From: Erythrobacter crassostreae
GTDB lineage: Bacteria; Pseudomonadota; Alphaproteobacteria; Sphingomonadales; Sphingomonadaceae
DNA length: 64,000 bases
Reading direction: 5' to 3'
Assembly (NCBI RefSeq): GCF_019204045.1
Contig: NZ_JAGSPC010000001.1
Location: 1,426,001-1,490,000 of the forward strand
Below, piece by piece: positions 47,382 through 55,688 of this stretch (within the stretch, counting starts at the first letter, position 1; every line of letters starts with the position of its first letter). Position numbers and translations under genes: made by a program. The notes beneath the pieces were generated by a model. That model saw only the letters and a program-made list of their open reading frames with translations. It was not told the origin of the DNA and searched no databases.

Positions 47382-49592
47382 TTAGAGGAACCGATGTAGT
47401 TGGCAGGCCCGAGTTATCACATGGTCGACCAAATTAAATTCGGTCGCTCCATCAGTCTCAGACCCTAGCGCTTCGTCTACGAGGAGAAAACCACGACCAT
47501 CAGCACTGTTCACGCTTGCACCCGGCCAGATCTTGCCAGGCTCAATCGAGGCTTTCTCCACTTTCCTTAAACGGGCAGGTTGCAGTTTAGAAGTGAAGCT
47601 CGAAGTTAAACTGAATAGCTTCCGGTCTTGGTCGCTCCTCACAATGAAGCTCCATCTACCCGTTGTCGCCTTGACTTCAATCGCAGGCTCCGACGTAATA
47701 CGCGTGGTCGCCGGTATGTCACGGGCGGCGAGATGCTCTTCGAGCTCATCTTTGATTGTGAACCATTCCGCAGAAACAGCAGTTTCAGGGGACGGAAGCC
47801 CTGTGATGCGCATCACTTCGTCTCGGTCAACAAACCGCGTGCCCGCTGATTTCCAATCATTTATCGGAAGCACTCCCATTGTCCTAAGAATCTTCAGAGC
47901 AGAAGTTGGATGACAACCTAAAGCCGGCGAATAAGCAGCTGCCTTGACGTAGCGGCTTTCAAACAGCTCGAGTGATGCTGGACAAACGCGTTCCTTGTGA
48001 CGTGGGTCCTTTATGGTTTTGATAAGCGAGGCTTTGATTAGGCTTTTTATTCCCTCGTGCTTTGTGCCTAACCGGGCTGCGGCTTCCGCATACGTTATGG
48101 CGTCGCGCACTTGAGCCTTCGGACGAAGTCTCGCATGCAAATGCTTTTTTGGCGCATCAGCAACTTTAAGCCCTTTGAAAAGGTCAGGGCCTGAACTGTG
48201 ATCGACGACCACTAAGCTCTTATCTCGAAGGATCCGGGACGAGGCTTCAGCTAACGAAATCCCAACTTGCTCGGCGAAGTGTGCAATGTACTTTCCGTCG
48301 AGCGAAGTGTCGCTCAGGGACGGCGAGGTTATCGAATTTACGAAAGCATCGAGTTCCATGTTCGTGTAGCGGTTTCTACCAACCATACGGAAAGCTGGGA
48401 GCAAGAGCTTGCGGGCAGCCAAGCTTTCTATGTCTTCAGACGTACAACCTAATCGCTTCGCCGCTTCCTCGGAGTCATAAGCACTTTGGATATATTTCTG
48501 CACGGATGCCAATTGCCCTTCGTTTAGTCGGAGGCCGCGAAGGTTTTTACGGTGTTTTGGAACGATTGCGAGCTTGCGGAGAAGAACTCGCATCGTGTGT
48601 GGCGTGAGACCAAGTCGCCTAGCTGCGCCTTTGATATTGAGGTGATCATCTTCGCCGTCGTACTTTGAAAGTCTACCTGATGGGGTGACTAAGCCATTTT
48701 TTACACGCGCACGAGCGAAGGCATCAGATGCTAGTTCGCGAAGAGCTTTATCCTTGATTGAAGCGAGCATATTCGGGGCTCCGTTACAACGACTTTTGAA
48801 ACTGGCCCTGTCATAACCTGGCTGCAGCCAATCCACTCGGCGCAGCGTATCGATCATAACTTCGGAGCCCCCACAAAGTGGATCGAAGCCCAGCTGACAA
48901 AGGCTCCGTAGACTTTCGTGCGTCGCGCTATGCTTCTCCCCTCCACGATGGAACTTCCCCACGCAAACTGATGCTACTAGGATCGCCTCTAGCGACAGCC
49001 CATCAAGGTGGTCTGGTAGGCAGACCAGGTCGCCAGTCAAAGACTTCACTATAAAGTGATCGAGCTTACTAGCGATTTGCGTTGTCGCATGCGCTGCTCG
49101 GATTTTCCTTCCGCTACGCGTCCATCCAATCTCAGTGTGGTGCCAATCAAGCGGGTCACCGGGCAAGCCACCAATCAGAGCTACATCATGATGAGGACAG
49201 CTAGCGACGGGTACGAAATCAAACCAGGCACGGACGTATCGTCGCTCCTCCAAGCAGATAGGACAGACGCGCCGCTCGCTCTTACAAATGAATCGAAGAG
49301 GTACCTTGTGCCCGCATATATCGTAACCTTCTCCGCTGCGCTTCGGGGTGTAATGTTCGATCTCTTTGTAGCAATCGATCGGGAGGCGCTGCATAACGTT
49401 CAGCAGTTCATCGTAATCCCAGTCGCGACCACTGAGGCCCAAGGAATCGATGAAGGAGTCGGTGCTGTAAGCGTAATTTCTCTCCGCCGCACGGTGGATC
49501 CACCCTTGGATCGGTTCATGTGGGTACGTCTCTGCCGGCCAGATCGGCATGGGCAGAATGTTAGTTCCGATGTGGGTCTGTCCTTGGCTCAT
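47382..49592 (-). CDS. tniQ: TniQ/TnsD-family target-site selector, large multi-HTH form
   Basis: 736 residues from ATG 49592; the frame reaches 49727 but the extra part overlaps tniB and is Ser/Arg-rich. The N-terminal TniQ domain has the zinc-finger set C-P-I-C (Cys110, Cys113) and C-P-H-H (Cys132, His134/135). The long C-terminal part holds several excisionase-like helix-turn-helix modules, e.g. NIKGAARRLGLTPHTM, SEEAAKRLGCTSEDI, TYAEAAARLGTKHEG. TnsD-type proteins bind a fixed chromosomal site, here perhaps tRNA-Leu, and recruit TnsC. Confidence 0.87.
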   Translation of the reverse strand: MSQGQTHIGTNILPMPIWPAETYPHEPIQGWIHRAAERNYAYSTDSFIDSLGLSGRDWDYDELLNVMQRLPIDCYKEIEHYTPKRSGEGYDICGHKVPLRFICKSERRVCPICLEERRYVRAWFDFVPVASCPHHDVALIGGLPGDPLDWHHTEIGWTRSGRKIRAAHATTQIASKLDHFIVKSLTGDLVCLPDHLDGLSLEAILVASVCVGKFHRGGEKHSATHESLRSLCQLGFDPLCGGSEVMIDTLRRVDWLQPGYDRASFKSRCNGAPNMLASIKDKALRELASDAFARARVKNGLVTPSGRLSKYDGEDDHLNIKGAARRLGLTPHTMRVLLRKLAIVPKHRKNLRGLRLNEGQLASVQKYIQSAYDSEEAAKRLGCTSEDIESLAARKLLLPAFRMVGRNRYTNMELDAFVNSITSPSLSDTSLDGKYIAHFAEQVGISLAEASSRILRDKSLVVVDHSSGPDLFKGLKVADAPKKHLHARLRPKAQVRDAITYAEAAARLGTKHEGIKSLIKASLIKTIKDPRHKERVCPASLELFESRYVKAAAYSPALGCHPTSALKILRTMGVLPINDWKSAGTRFVDRDEVMRITGLPSPETAVSAEWFTIKDELEEHLAARDIPATTRITSEPAIEVKATTGRWSFIVRSDQDRKLFSLTSSFTSKLQPARLRKVEKASIEPGKIWPGASVNSADGRGFLLVDEALGSETDGATEFNLVDHVITRACQLHRFL

Positions 49593-49599
49593 CGAAACT

Positions 49600-50496
49600 T
49601 CAGCCTTGACCGGGGCGAAACGGATTGAATGTCTCGCCGGGCTTTTTGCGCGCGTCGAAAGCATCGGCGAAGTGGCGAAGCTCGACCTGTTCGGAGCTAT
49701 CGGCAATGGCACGATTGCCTGCGTCAATCAGGTAATTCTTCAGATGCCCAATGCATCCACCTGAGGCCAGGTAGAGGCGATAGGAAAAATCTTGGGCACC
49801 AAACCCGGACTTCTCGAAAGGCATCTCGCTGTCGAACTTATGGCAGAGGGCGCGAAAGCTCTTCGAATCCGAGGGATCATTCCAATCGTATGGGCTCAAG
49901 CGCAGATGCTCGAGACCACCCCGGCCAAAAAGCTGCGGGTCTTCAGCGATGATGGAGTAGGTCTCCGGCAATCCGATGCAAGCGATGTTGAATTGCTTCA
50001 GGTTGAGCATCTTGCGCAGCAAGCCTCTCGCGAAGTTCAAAATCCTCTTGTTCTTCTCGGGGAAGAGCTCCTGTGCCTCGTCGAAAATCACGTACTCAAC
50101 TTCTGAACGACGCAACTCGCGAAGGATCAAGTTGATCAAATTCGCATTCGTAATCCGCGTAGAGACCGTCAGATCAAGCGCATCCGAGATGCTATCCAAG
50201 ATACCGCGGGTGCCGCCCTCGATCGGGCAATCGACCAATAGCACTGGGCGTTTGACACCATCCTGCCCAACTCGTGGTCCATGTGCTGCAACGATCTCGT
50301 TGGCTGCAAAGCTCTTCCCGGTTCGGCTTTGTCCGATAAGTGCGCAGATATTGCCTCGGCTCGGAATCCCGCCTTCAACTGGCATGTGGAAGTGTTTGAG
50401 GGCCTTGGTGGCCTGCTGATGGTTTGGGTGATCGACAAAGATATCCCTGATCAACTGTTGACGCTCGCCAGGGGACGCGAGTGCGCGTTTAGTCAT
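49600..50496 (-). CDS. tniB: TniB/TnsC-like AAA+ ATPase
   Basis: 298 residues, the size of TniB rather than the 555-residue Tn7 TnsC. Walker A GQSRTGKS (about 55-62) and Walker B VEYVIFDEAQE (about 133-143), then sensor-like stretches (CIGLPETY). It should link target selection by TniQ to the TnsAB transposase by forming ATP-dependent filaments on DNA. Overlaps tnsB by 8 bp; tniQ begins 7 bp after it. Confidence 0.9.
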   Translation of the reverse strand: MTKRALASPGERQQLIRDIFVDHPNHQQATKALKHFHMPVEGGIPSRGNICALIGQSRTGKSFAANEIVAAHGPRVGQDGVKRPVLLVDCPIEGGTRGILDSISDALDLTVSTRITNANLINLILRELRRSEVEYVIFDEAQELFPEKNKRILNFARGLLRKMLNLKQFNIACIGLPETYSIIAEDPQLFGRGGLEHLRLSPYDWNDPSDSKSFRALCHKFDSEMPFEKSGFGAQDFSYRLYLASGGCIGHLKNYLIDAGNRAIADSSEQVELRHFADAFDARKKPGETFNPFRPGQG

Positions 50497-52690
50497 CTGT
50501 GCGTACTCCCGATTTCATCTCGCTCGCAAACTTTTCAATCTCGTCCATGTCGTCCTCGACTGGCGTGGATGTCGGGCCAGCAACTTGCGGATCTGGCGCG
50601 ACTGCTGACTTTCGGTTTTCGCGGTACCGCTCTGCTACAATCAATGCAGGCGTTGGCATAAGGGGTGAGAGTGGCATCGGTTCATGGCCGGGGACTTGGG
50701 GCGAGCCCTGGGCGACATCGGCATGCAAAAGCTGCGCCCGGTCTCCGTAGAGGAAACGCACAAGGTTGCGTTCGAGCTTCTTGCGAGTTCCCGATTTTAG
50801 TACACCGAGCCCAGCTTCGATGATGGCCGCCTTCGCCTTCATCAGCGCGATGGGATCGCTTCTCTGTTCCTCGCGAACGAGCTCATGCTGACGGCAAAGC
50901 CGGTGTTGATGCACAGTAAGGCCTCGTGTGTATTCAGCCCATTTTTGAACAGCAGGAAGCTCGATGACCGGATCGGTATCCCCACTGTGAAGATAGACTT
51001 TCGAAAGGTCATAAGGATCTCGGTGCACCTGATACTTAGCAGGCCTTCCAGAGCTTGATTTCGCCCGATGACTTGGGTGAGTGAGTATCCGATCAAGTTC
51101 AGGCGTCCAATAGCGGATATGGTCCCATTCGACCCCATACTTTTGTACCGTTCGCTCTTCGTGTTCCCCGGCCAAAGCAATAAATAGCTTCTTATCAGGG
51201 AGGATAGGCAGATCGAAGGTATCAAGTTTGTCGCGCCATGCATCGATCGGGCTGCGAGACACTCCAGGCACTCGCCCCAAAGCGCGGTTAGGACTGGCGT
51301 TGTAGTCCGTGACGATCCATTTGGTGACCATGTCGCGGAACTCCGTCATAGTCAGAACCGGAGGCTCCGGTTCCTCGTATTGACGGTGATCGACCGCATT
51401 GGAATGCGTGGTACCTGGTAGGCGATGAGCAAACTTGGCTGCCTCGCGCATGAAGCGCTCAACAAGGCCTTTGAGCCATGGTTCGCGAGGCGGAAGTCGG
51501 ACGATCTCGAAGCCAAGCTGAGCGGACGCGGTCCGGAGGTGGGTGTTGGCGAATTCGAGGCCGTTGTCGATGTAGAGGCGCTCGATGCGGCCCATGCACG
51601 GCCAATCTTCGTCCTTCAGGCCATCGATGTGGCTGATTTCTTTGCGATAGGTCGCATGCTTAATCCCGCCGATGACCGCTGCGTATGTCGGCACATCAAA
51701 GGAGACCGAAAATCCCAAGACCATCCGGGTGGCGCGATCGAGAAAAACCACCAGGGAGGGACGACCCAAGTGAGCCCCGTTCTCTGCTACCAGGAGCACG
51801 TCCATTGGGGTGAAATCGACCTCAACTTCCGCATAGGGCCGCTCAGGCAGGCTGCGCGTCTGATAAGTTTGAAATTTCTTGCGCGCTGAGTACTTTCCAA
51901 CACGTCCAGCCTCAGCGACATACGGTGAAACTTTTTGACTGATCTCACGACGCAGGGTCGAGAGACTAGGAGACGCCAAGGTGCCCGTCTTGGTCAGGAA
52001 CTTGGGGAGTGCAGTCTTGCAGAATTTTTTCCCGGCGGCGCTCTGATTGAATTCGAAGATGAACTTCTCAGCTTCCACATGAGCGTCTACGACGCTGCCG
52101 CCTTGAGAGTAGCGATCAAGTGCGCGTTCAATCGCCTCCTGAGAGATTTCAGGGAGGCGCGAGCCACGCTTGCCTTTCAGATCATGGCGTGCGGCATATG
52201 CGGCAAGTCCAATCTCAGCGTAATGCGCGTCATGCAGCTTCTTCCAATTGAGAACTGAACTAGAGGAGGGAGGGTTTTTGTCACCAATCAGGTCAGCTTT
52301 CTCGTCGATCCGCTCCTTGATCCATGGCTTACTGCACCGATAGCCATCAGCATGTTCGCTAACATACTGAACGTAGTCATGCTTGCGCATGGCATCGCAA
52401 TTCGCATTTTCAGACAACGCTTGTGGCGCGAGGGGGGAAAGAGGGGCGTTCAGCGACGGCCGCGACCGCCACTTGAGTTCTCCCGCTCCATAAAGTTCGA
52501 AGAGTTCATTGTCGGACAGAATGATTGACTCGTTCGTCGCCAGTTTGAGCATTGCCCACTTATCGCCATGCCGAGACTGCGCGATGTATTCTTCATTCTT
52601 GACCCAGACGCTATCGCGAGCATGAATCCGAAGCTTGGGATACAAAGACGCGTCAGAATTGGGCCGGGATTCTTGGATCGCGTGCGTCAT
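50489..52690 (-). CDS. tnsB: TnsB/TniA-like DDE transposase (Mu-type C-terminal domain)
   Basis: 733 residues (Tn7 TnsB about 702). Retroviral-integrase fold with DDE triad best assigned to Asp292 (EVDFTP), Asp375 (YIDNGLEF) and Glu411 (KGLVERFMR), with HTH-rich DNA-binding parts before it and a Mu transposase C-terminal beta-barrel after it. It binds the element ends and joins 3' ends to the target. Overlaps tnsA by ATGA. Confidence 0.92.
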   Translation of the reverse strand: MTHAIQESRPNSDASLYPKLRIHARDSVWVKNEEYIAQSRHGDKWAMLKLATNESIILSDNELFELYGAGELKWRSRPSLNAPLSPLAPQALSENANCDAMRKHDYVQYVSEHADGYRCSKPWIKERIDEKADLIGDKNPPSSSSVLNWKKLHDAHYAEIGLAAYAARHDLKGKRGSRLPEISQEAIERALDRYSQGGSVVDAHVEAEKFIFEFNQSAAGKKFCKTALPKFLTKTGTLASPSLSTLRREISQKVSPYVAEAGRVGKYSARKKFQTYQTRSLPERPYAEVEVDFTPMDVLLVAENGAHLGRPSLVVFLDRATRMVLGFSVSFDVPTYAAVIGGIKHATYRKEISHIDGLKDEDWPCMGRIERLYIDNGLEFANTHLRTASAQLGFEIVRLPPREPWLKGLVERFMREAAKFAHRLPGTTHSNAVDHRQYEEPEPPVLTMTEFRDMVTKWIVTDYNASPNRALGRVPGVSRSPIDAWRDKLDTFDLPILPDKKLFIALAGEHEERTVQKYGVEWDHIRYWTPELDRILTHPSHRAKSSSGRPAKYQVHRDPYDLSKVYLHSGDTDPVIELPAVQKWAEYTRGLTVHQHRLCRQHELVREEQRSDPIALMKAKAAIIEAGLGVLKSGTRKKLERNLVRFLYGDRAQLLHADVAQGSPQVPGHEPMPLSPLMPTPALIVAERYRENRKSAVAPDPQVAGPTSTPVEDDMDEIEKFASEMKSGVRTDD

Positions 52691-53490
52691 GCAGCGTCTC
52701 CCCGAAAGCGAACGGCGGTTTCCCGACCATAGTGCGTCTGGCAGTCTAGTAGCAGTTCACCCGTGAGCGCGAGGCGCATGATAGCTCCGAACACGTCGGG
52801 GAGGGCGTGGTGGCCATTTCCAGCGATCTCTTCGCAGAGGCGCCCAATAGTCGATGTGCCATGTGACTCGATTGCCTTACGAACGCTAAGTTCCGCAGAG
52901 AGGTCCGCAGGCTGGAAGCGATGCCGGTAAAGCTTGCGAGCATTCGACAGGCGCGGCTCAGCCCTGAGATCGAATTCGTTCCAAACAAGAAATTCTGCCC
53001 CAAAGTCCCTTTGATAGGCTGCGCGAATGAATGGCTCGCGTTTCGTCCACTTCTCATCATTGGCAAACCGGCTGGCCTTTGCATCGATAATCGAGAGGCA
53101 GCCATCCTTCGTAAGTGCAACGAAGTCGGGCGTATATTCATGCTTGTCTTGGCCTCCATCAGTATTGGGCATCCAATAGTGAAGCGTGTGCGGCTGGCAT
53201 GCGTAGCACTTGATGCGATGGTCCACTGAGAGAAGCAGGTGAGCAATTGCCTCAAGACTACTCTCAAACGGAGCGTAGCTGCTCAGGCACTTGCGGCTTT
53301 TGGGGAAGATCCCATCGCGGGCAACCCAAACCTTCCGCGGCTTCCAAGAACGTTTCGGCATAGCTTCCTTTCGGAGCCCGAGGCGCTCTGCGGTGCTAAT
53401 CGGCCGAACGATTTGGGAGGAGCTCCTTTGCTGAGGGCTATGCCGCTTGGCGAACCTTGCAGATGTCTCAATACGTTTGATTGTTTTCAT
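52687..53490 (-). CDS. tnsA: TnsA-like endonuclease
   Basis: 267 residues (Tn7 TnsA 273). Restriction-endonuclease-like catalytic core: an acidic Glu in FESSLEA (about 76-80), Asp in YTPDFVAL (about 122) and D-x-K in IIDAKAS (136-138). A winged-helix C-terminal domain follows (KAIESHGTSTIGRLCEEI). It cuts the 5' ends of the element so that transposition is by excision. The N-terminal about 40 residues are basic and Ser-rich. The promoter lies in the palindrome-bearing spacer upstream. Confidence 0.85.
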   Translation of the reverse strand: MKTIKRIETSARFAKRHSPQQRSSSQIVRPISTAERLGLRKEAMPKRSWKPRKVWVARDGIFPKSRKCLSSYAPFESSLEAIAHLLLSVDHRIKCYACQPHTLHYWMPNTDGGQDKHEYTPDFVALTKDGCLSIIDAKASRFANDEKWTKREPFIRAAYQRDFGAEFLVWNEFDLRAEPRLSNARKLYRHRFQPADLSAELSVRKAIESHGTSTIGRLCEEIAGNGHHALPDVFGAIMRLALTGELLLDCQTHYGRETAVRFRGDAA

Positions 53491-53540
53491 GTCGTGATCC
53501 TTTCTATGGTGCCTTGAATTCGTTACCCAAGCACGTTATT

Positions 53541-53626
53541 AAGTGCCTGAGCATCGAATATGATGCTCATATGAAGGTCCAAATTTGCGCTGTCAAGTGC
53601 AAAAGCATTATTTATGATGCTTAAAT
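53541..53626. promoter_or_regulatory. two copies of an AGCAT/ATGCT dyad between tnsA and the DUF6471 gene
   Basis: Copy 1 spans 53541-53572 and copy 2 spans 53595-53626, 54 bp apart. Each begins AAGTGC and has a 6-bp dyad with an 8-bp spacer (GAGCAT/ATGCTC at 53549 and 53563; AAGCAT/ATGCTT at 53603 and 53617) followed by an A/T-rich tail. They lie in the spacer between divergent tnsA and the DUF6471 gene, so they fit operators of a dimeric repressor or TnsB end sites. Confidence 0.6.
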
Positions 53627-53646
53627 ACTAAATAAGGTGTGAAATC

Positions 53647-54090
53647 ATGAAGCCGCTAGAAAAAATTGAACGAGAGTGGGCAACGAAAGTGATCCGAGCT
53701 CACATGGTGAAAACTGGAGTTTCTTATGCCGATTTAGTCGAGCGCTTGTCCCTACTTGGCATTGAGGAGAATGAGAGAAACCTGAGAAACAAAGTTGCTC
53801 GTGGCACATTTAGCGCAGCTTTTATGGCAGAGTGCCTAGCAGCCATCGGAGTTCAATACGTCGATGTCGACATCGCGCATGAGATGGTCGAGGAGCGCGA
53901 ATTGATAGCCTTTGAAGCGACCGTTGCTCGATTGAATGCCGGACAATCGATGGAAGAGGCTCGGATCAAGCCAGACGACATCGACTCAGAAATGCTTGGG
54001 GATGCGATGAGAGTGCGACGCGGAAAAGCTGGCTGGCTGGCCGTGAAAGTCCCGAGGGCACTGAGCCGCGACGGATCGAAGGAAACCTAG
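53647..54090 (+). CDS. DUF6471-type small HTH-like protein
   Basis: 147 residues. W-A-T-K-V-I-R-A-H-M..GVSYADLVERLSLLGIEENERNLRNKVARGTFSAAFMAECLAAIG fits the DUF6471 domain, a compact helical, lambda-repressor-like fold seen in many small bacterial proteins. The acidic C-terminal half has no known domain. Divergent from tnsA across a shared operator region, it may be the regulator that binds the dyads. AAGGTG precedes ATG 53647. Confidence 0.8.
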   Translation: MKPLEKIEREWATKVIRAHMVKTGVSYADLVERLSLLGIEENERNLRNKVARGTFSAAFMAECLAAIGVQYVDVDIAHEMVEERELIAFEATVARLNAGQSMEEARIKPDDIDSEMLGDAMRVRRGKAGWLAVKVPRALSRDGSKET

Positions 54091-54113
54091 AACTCGGTTA
54101 GCGGTCAAAGTCG

Positions 54114-54487
54114 ATGGAGCAAGATTCGCAAGTTACGCCGACCAACCAAAAAATTGGTGCCGTATCGCGACCCGTTATGCCAAAGCCAAACGGCCCTATC
54201 TGCGACTGGCTGCTCTTTAACAGGAGAGGCTATGAACGCATTTCGGCAGGAAGGACGGTCGAAGTTAAACCATGCTACGGCCTGTGCCCTGGAGAGATCC
54301 CGCAGCACGATAGCGCAAGGACCTGCTCTGGGCAGACAGGGAAGGTCGTTCAAGTCGTATTTAAGAGAAACGTGACTGCGTGCTGGTTTTCAATCCCGCG
54401 GACTATGCTAGTAAGGCCGTTGAAGGGACCGGCATGCCAATCTTCACCATCCGCTTTGAGCGTTGGGAAAGGAAGGATGAAGTCTAA
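54114..54487 (+). pseudogene. possible small gene broken by a frameshift near 54365
   Basis: The first frame runs from ATG 54114 through about 84 codons of protein-like sequence (PKPNGPICDWLLFNRRGYE, TGKVVQVVFKR), after which it loses protein character. A second frame shifted by -1 or +2 then reads VLVFNPADYASKAVEGTGM, PIFTIRFERWERKDEV and stops at 54487. A single frameshift would join them into one product of about 125 residues. No family recognised; a sequencing error is possible. Confidence 0.3.
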
Positions 54488-54771
54488 TCGCCCTTTGTTC
54501 GTAACTGATGTCGCTCTTCCAAATATTCCTGATTGGATTGCCCAATAGCGTGGACGTTGAAGTCAATGCCAGAGACGTCGTCGAAATCGATGAGAAAGTC
54601 CTTCGCAGCCGCTACCTGAAATCCAACATTTGGGAACCTGACACCGAAGGCGTGTAGGCGGCGTTTATGGACCATGCCAACAAAATATAGATGATACTCC
54701 AGCTTTGAGCAGTGGGTCCTGATATCAGAACCATGCCTTCTGCTTTGCCGTAAAGAACGGTCCTGCGACAT
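54484..54771 (-). CDS. possible second part or downstream partner of the preceding gene
   Basis: ATG 54771 to stop 54484, 95 residues, overlapping the previous frame by 47 bp. The part LEYHLYFVGMVHKRRLHAFGV, FPNVGFQVAAAKDFLIDFDD reads like real protein. Either an independent overlapping gene or the 3' half of a frameshifted gene. No family recognised. Confidence 0.3.
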   Translation of the reverse strand: MSQDRSLRQSRRHGSDIRTHCSKLEYHLYFVGMVHKRRLHAFGVRFPNVGFQVAAAKDFLIDFDDVSGIDFNVHAIGQSNQEYLEERHQLRTKGD

Positions 54772-55309
54772 TGAGGCTGATCCGATGACACAGTTCTTTG
54801 GCGTCGATCGAGAAATGAGGCGCACGGGTCAGGTTCGAGCGCTCAAACTCCTCGTTGGAAAGCTCTTCAATATCATTTGCTGAGTGAAACCTAAGCCGCT
54901 TCGTTGTGGTATGTTGGCAGCATCCAAGCGTGCTCGCGAGGAATGGGCGAATGGTAGAGCGATCACCATAAAGATTGGCGTTGAACTGACGGCTTGCATC
55001 GTAGGTTGCGTCGATCCCCCAGTTGGAGTGGTCCTCTCCGAGCCGTAGCAACACCTCATTCCTGAGGCCAGGAAACCGAGGAGCCATAACGCGGGGTTCG
55101 ACGCCGTGGTCTCCAGCAATTGCCAACACCATCATGTTAATAGCAATGCCGATGGATGGATTGACTGACTGGCCTTGAAGGCCATGCCACCCCGCTTGCT
55201 GGGCGAGGATCGTGATGTCGCGAGAGCCTTTGACGCAAAGGCGCTCGCATTCAGACGTGTTCAGCTGTTTCAGCTGAGCGGTAAACTCAGTTTGCATATG
55301 TATGTCCAT
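54725..55309 (-). CDS. hypothetical protein, possibly truncated by a frameshift
   Basis: 194 residues from ATG 55309 (internal ATG 5 codons later also possible). No known domain; it contains Cys pairs (LGCCQH) and mixed alpha/beta-looking sequence. The frame ends at 54725, but another minus-strand frame continues with coding-like text at 54484-54735 (HCSKLEYHLYFVGMVHKRRLHAFGV...). One frameshift near 54730 would give a product of about 275 residues. Confidence 0.5.
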   Translation of the reverse strand: MDIHMQTEFTAQLKQLNTSECERLCVKGSRDITILAQQAGWHGLQGQSVNPSIGIAINMMVLAIAGDHGVEPRVMAPRFPGLRNEVLLRLGEDHSNWGIDATYDASRQFNANLYGDRSTIRPFLASTLGCCQHTTTKRLRFHSANDIEELSNEEFERSNLTRAPHFSIDAKELCHRISLNVAGPFFTAKQKAWF

Positions 55310-55688
55310 TGAAATTGATCGGTTGGGGGGAGAGACCAAAGACAGCCATGCGAGTGAGAGCACTTGCCAACGTTCTGATCTATCTCATTGTAGAACAAAA
55401 AGAGAACATGTCAAGTGCTTTCGCTTGGTCCAACCAATTTTTGTCAGTTTTTGATCCAATGTGTGGGCAAACGTTTTATGGGGTGCTGATGCTTTGCCCG
55501 ACTTGGTCCGGTCTGAAAGTGGGCCGATAGCGAAAGATCCACTTGTGGGTCTAAGGCCTCAGAAGTTGCCTTTCGGCAGACGGACGATCGCGAGGATGCC
55601 ATTTTGATTATTTAAGTTTATCCGTATTACAGTGACTTGATCTTTTGTGCGGGCTAGCCTCTCTACATTGGCAAGGGGGACTAATCTG
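55310..55688. promoter_or_regulatory. divergent spacer upstream of the UvrD-like helicase
   Basis: 379 bp without a supported gene. AT-rich in the middle. TTGGTCCAA-type words occur at 55425 (TTGGTCCAACC), 55451 (TTGATCCAA) and 55503 (TTGGTCCGG), related to the repeats at 46328-46391. AGGGGGA at 55674-55680 is the ribosome-binding site for the helicase ATG at 55689. Confidence 0.35.

Larger units (their letters stand above)
47382..53490 (-). mobile_element. Tn7-like transposition module tnsA-tnsB-tniB(tnsC)-tniQ
   Basis: Four co-directional genes, two pairs overlapping by 4 and 8 bp and the last spaced by 7 bp, encode the endonuclease TnsA, DDE transposase TnsB, AAA+ regulator TniB/TnsC and target selector TniQ/TnsD. 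All key motifs are intact, so the module looks functional and, having TnsA, should move by cut-and-paste. It is beside tRNA-Leu. Element ends are not resolved; the cargo may extend to the right beyond 64000. Confidence 0.85.
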
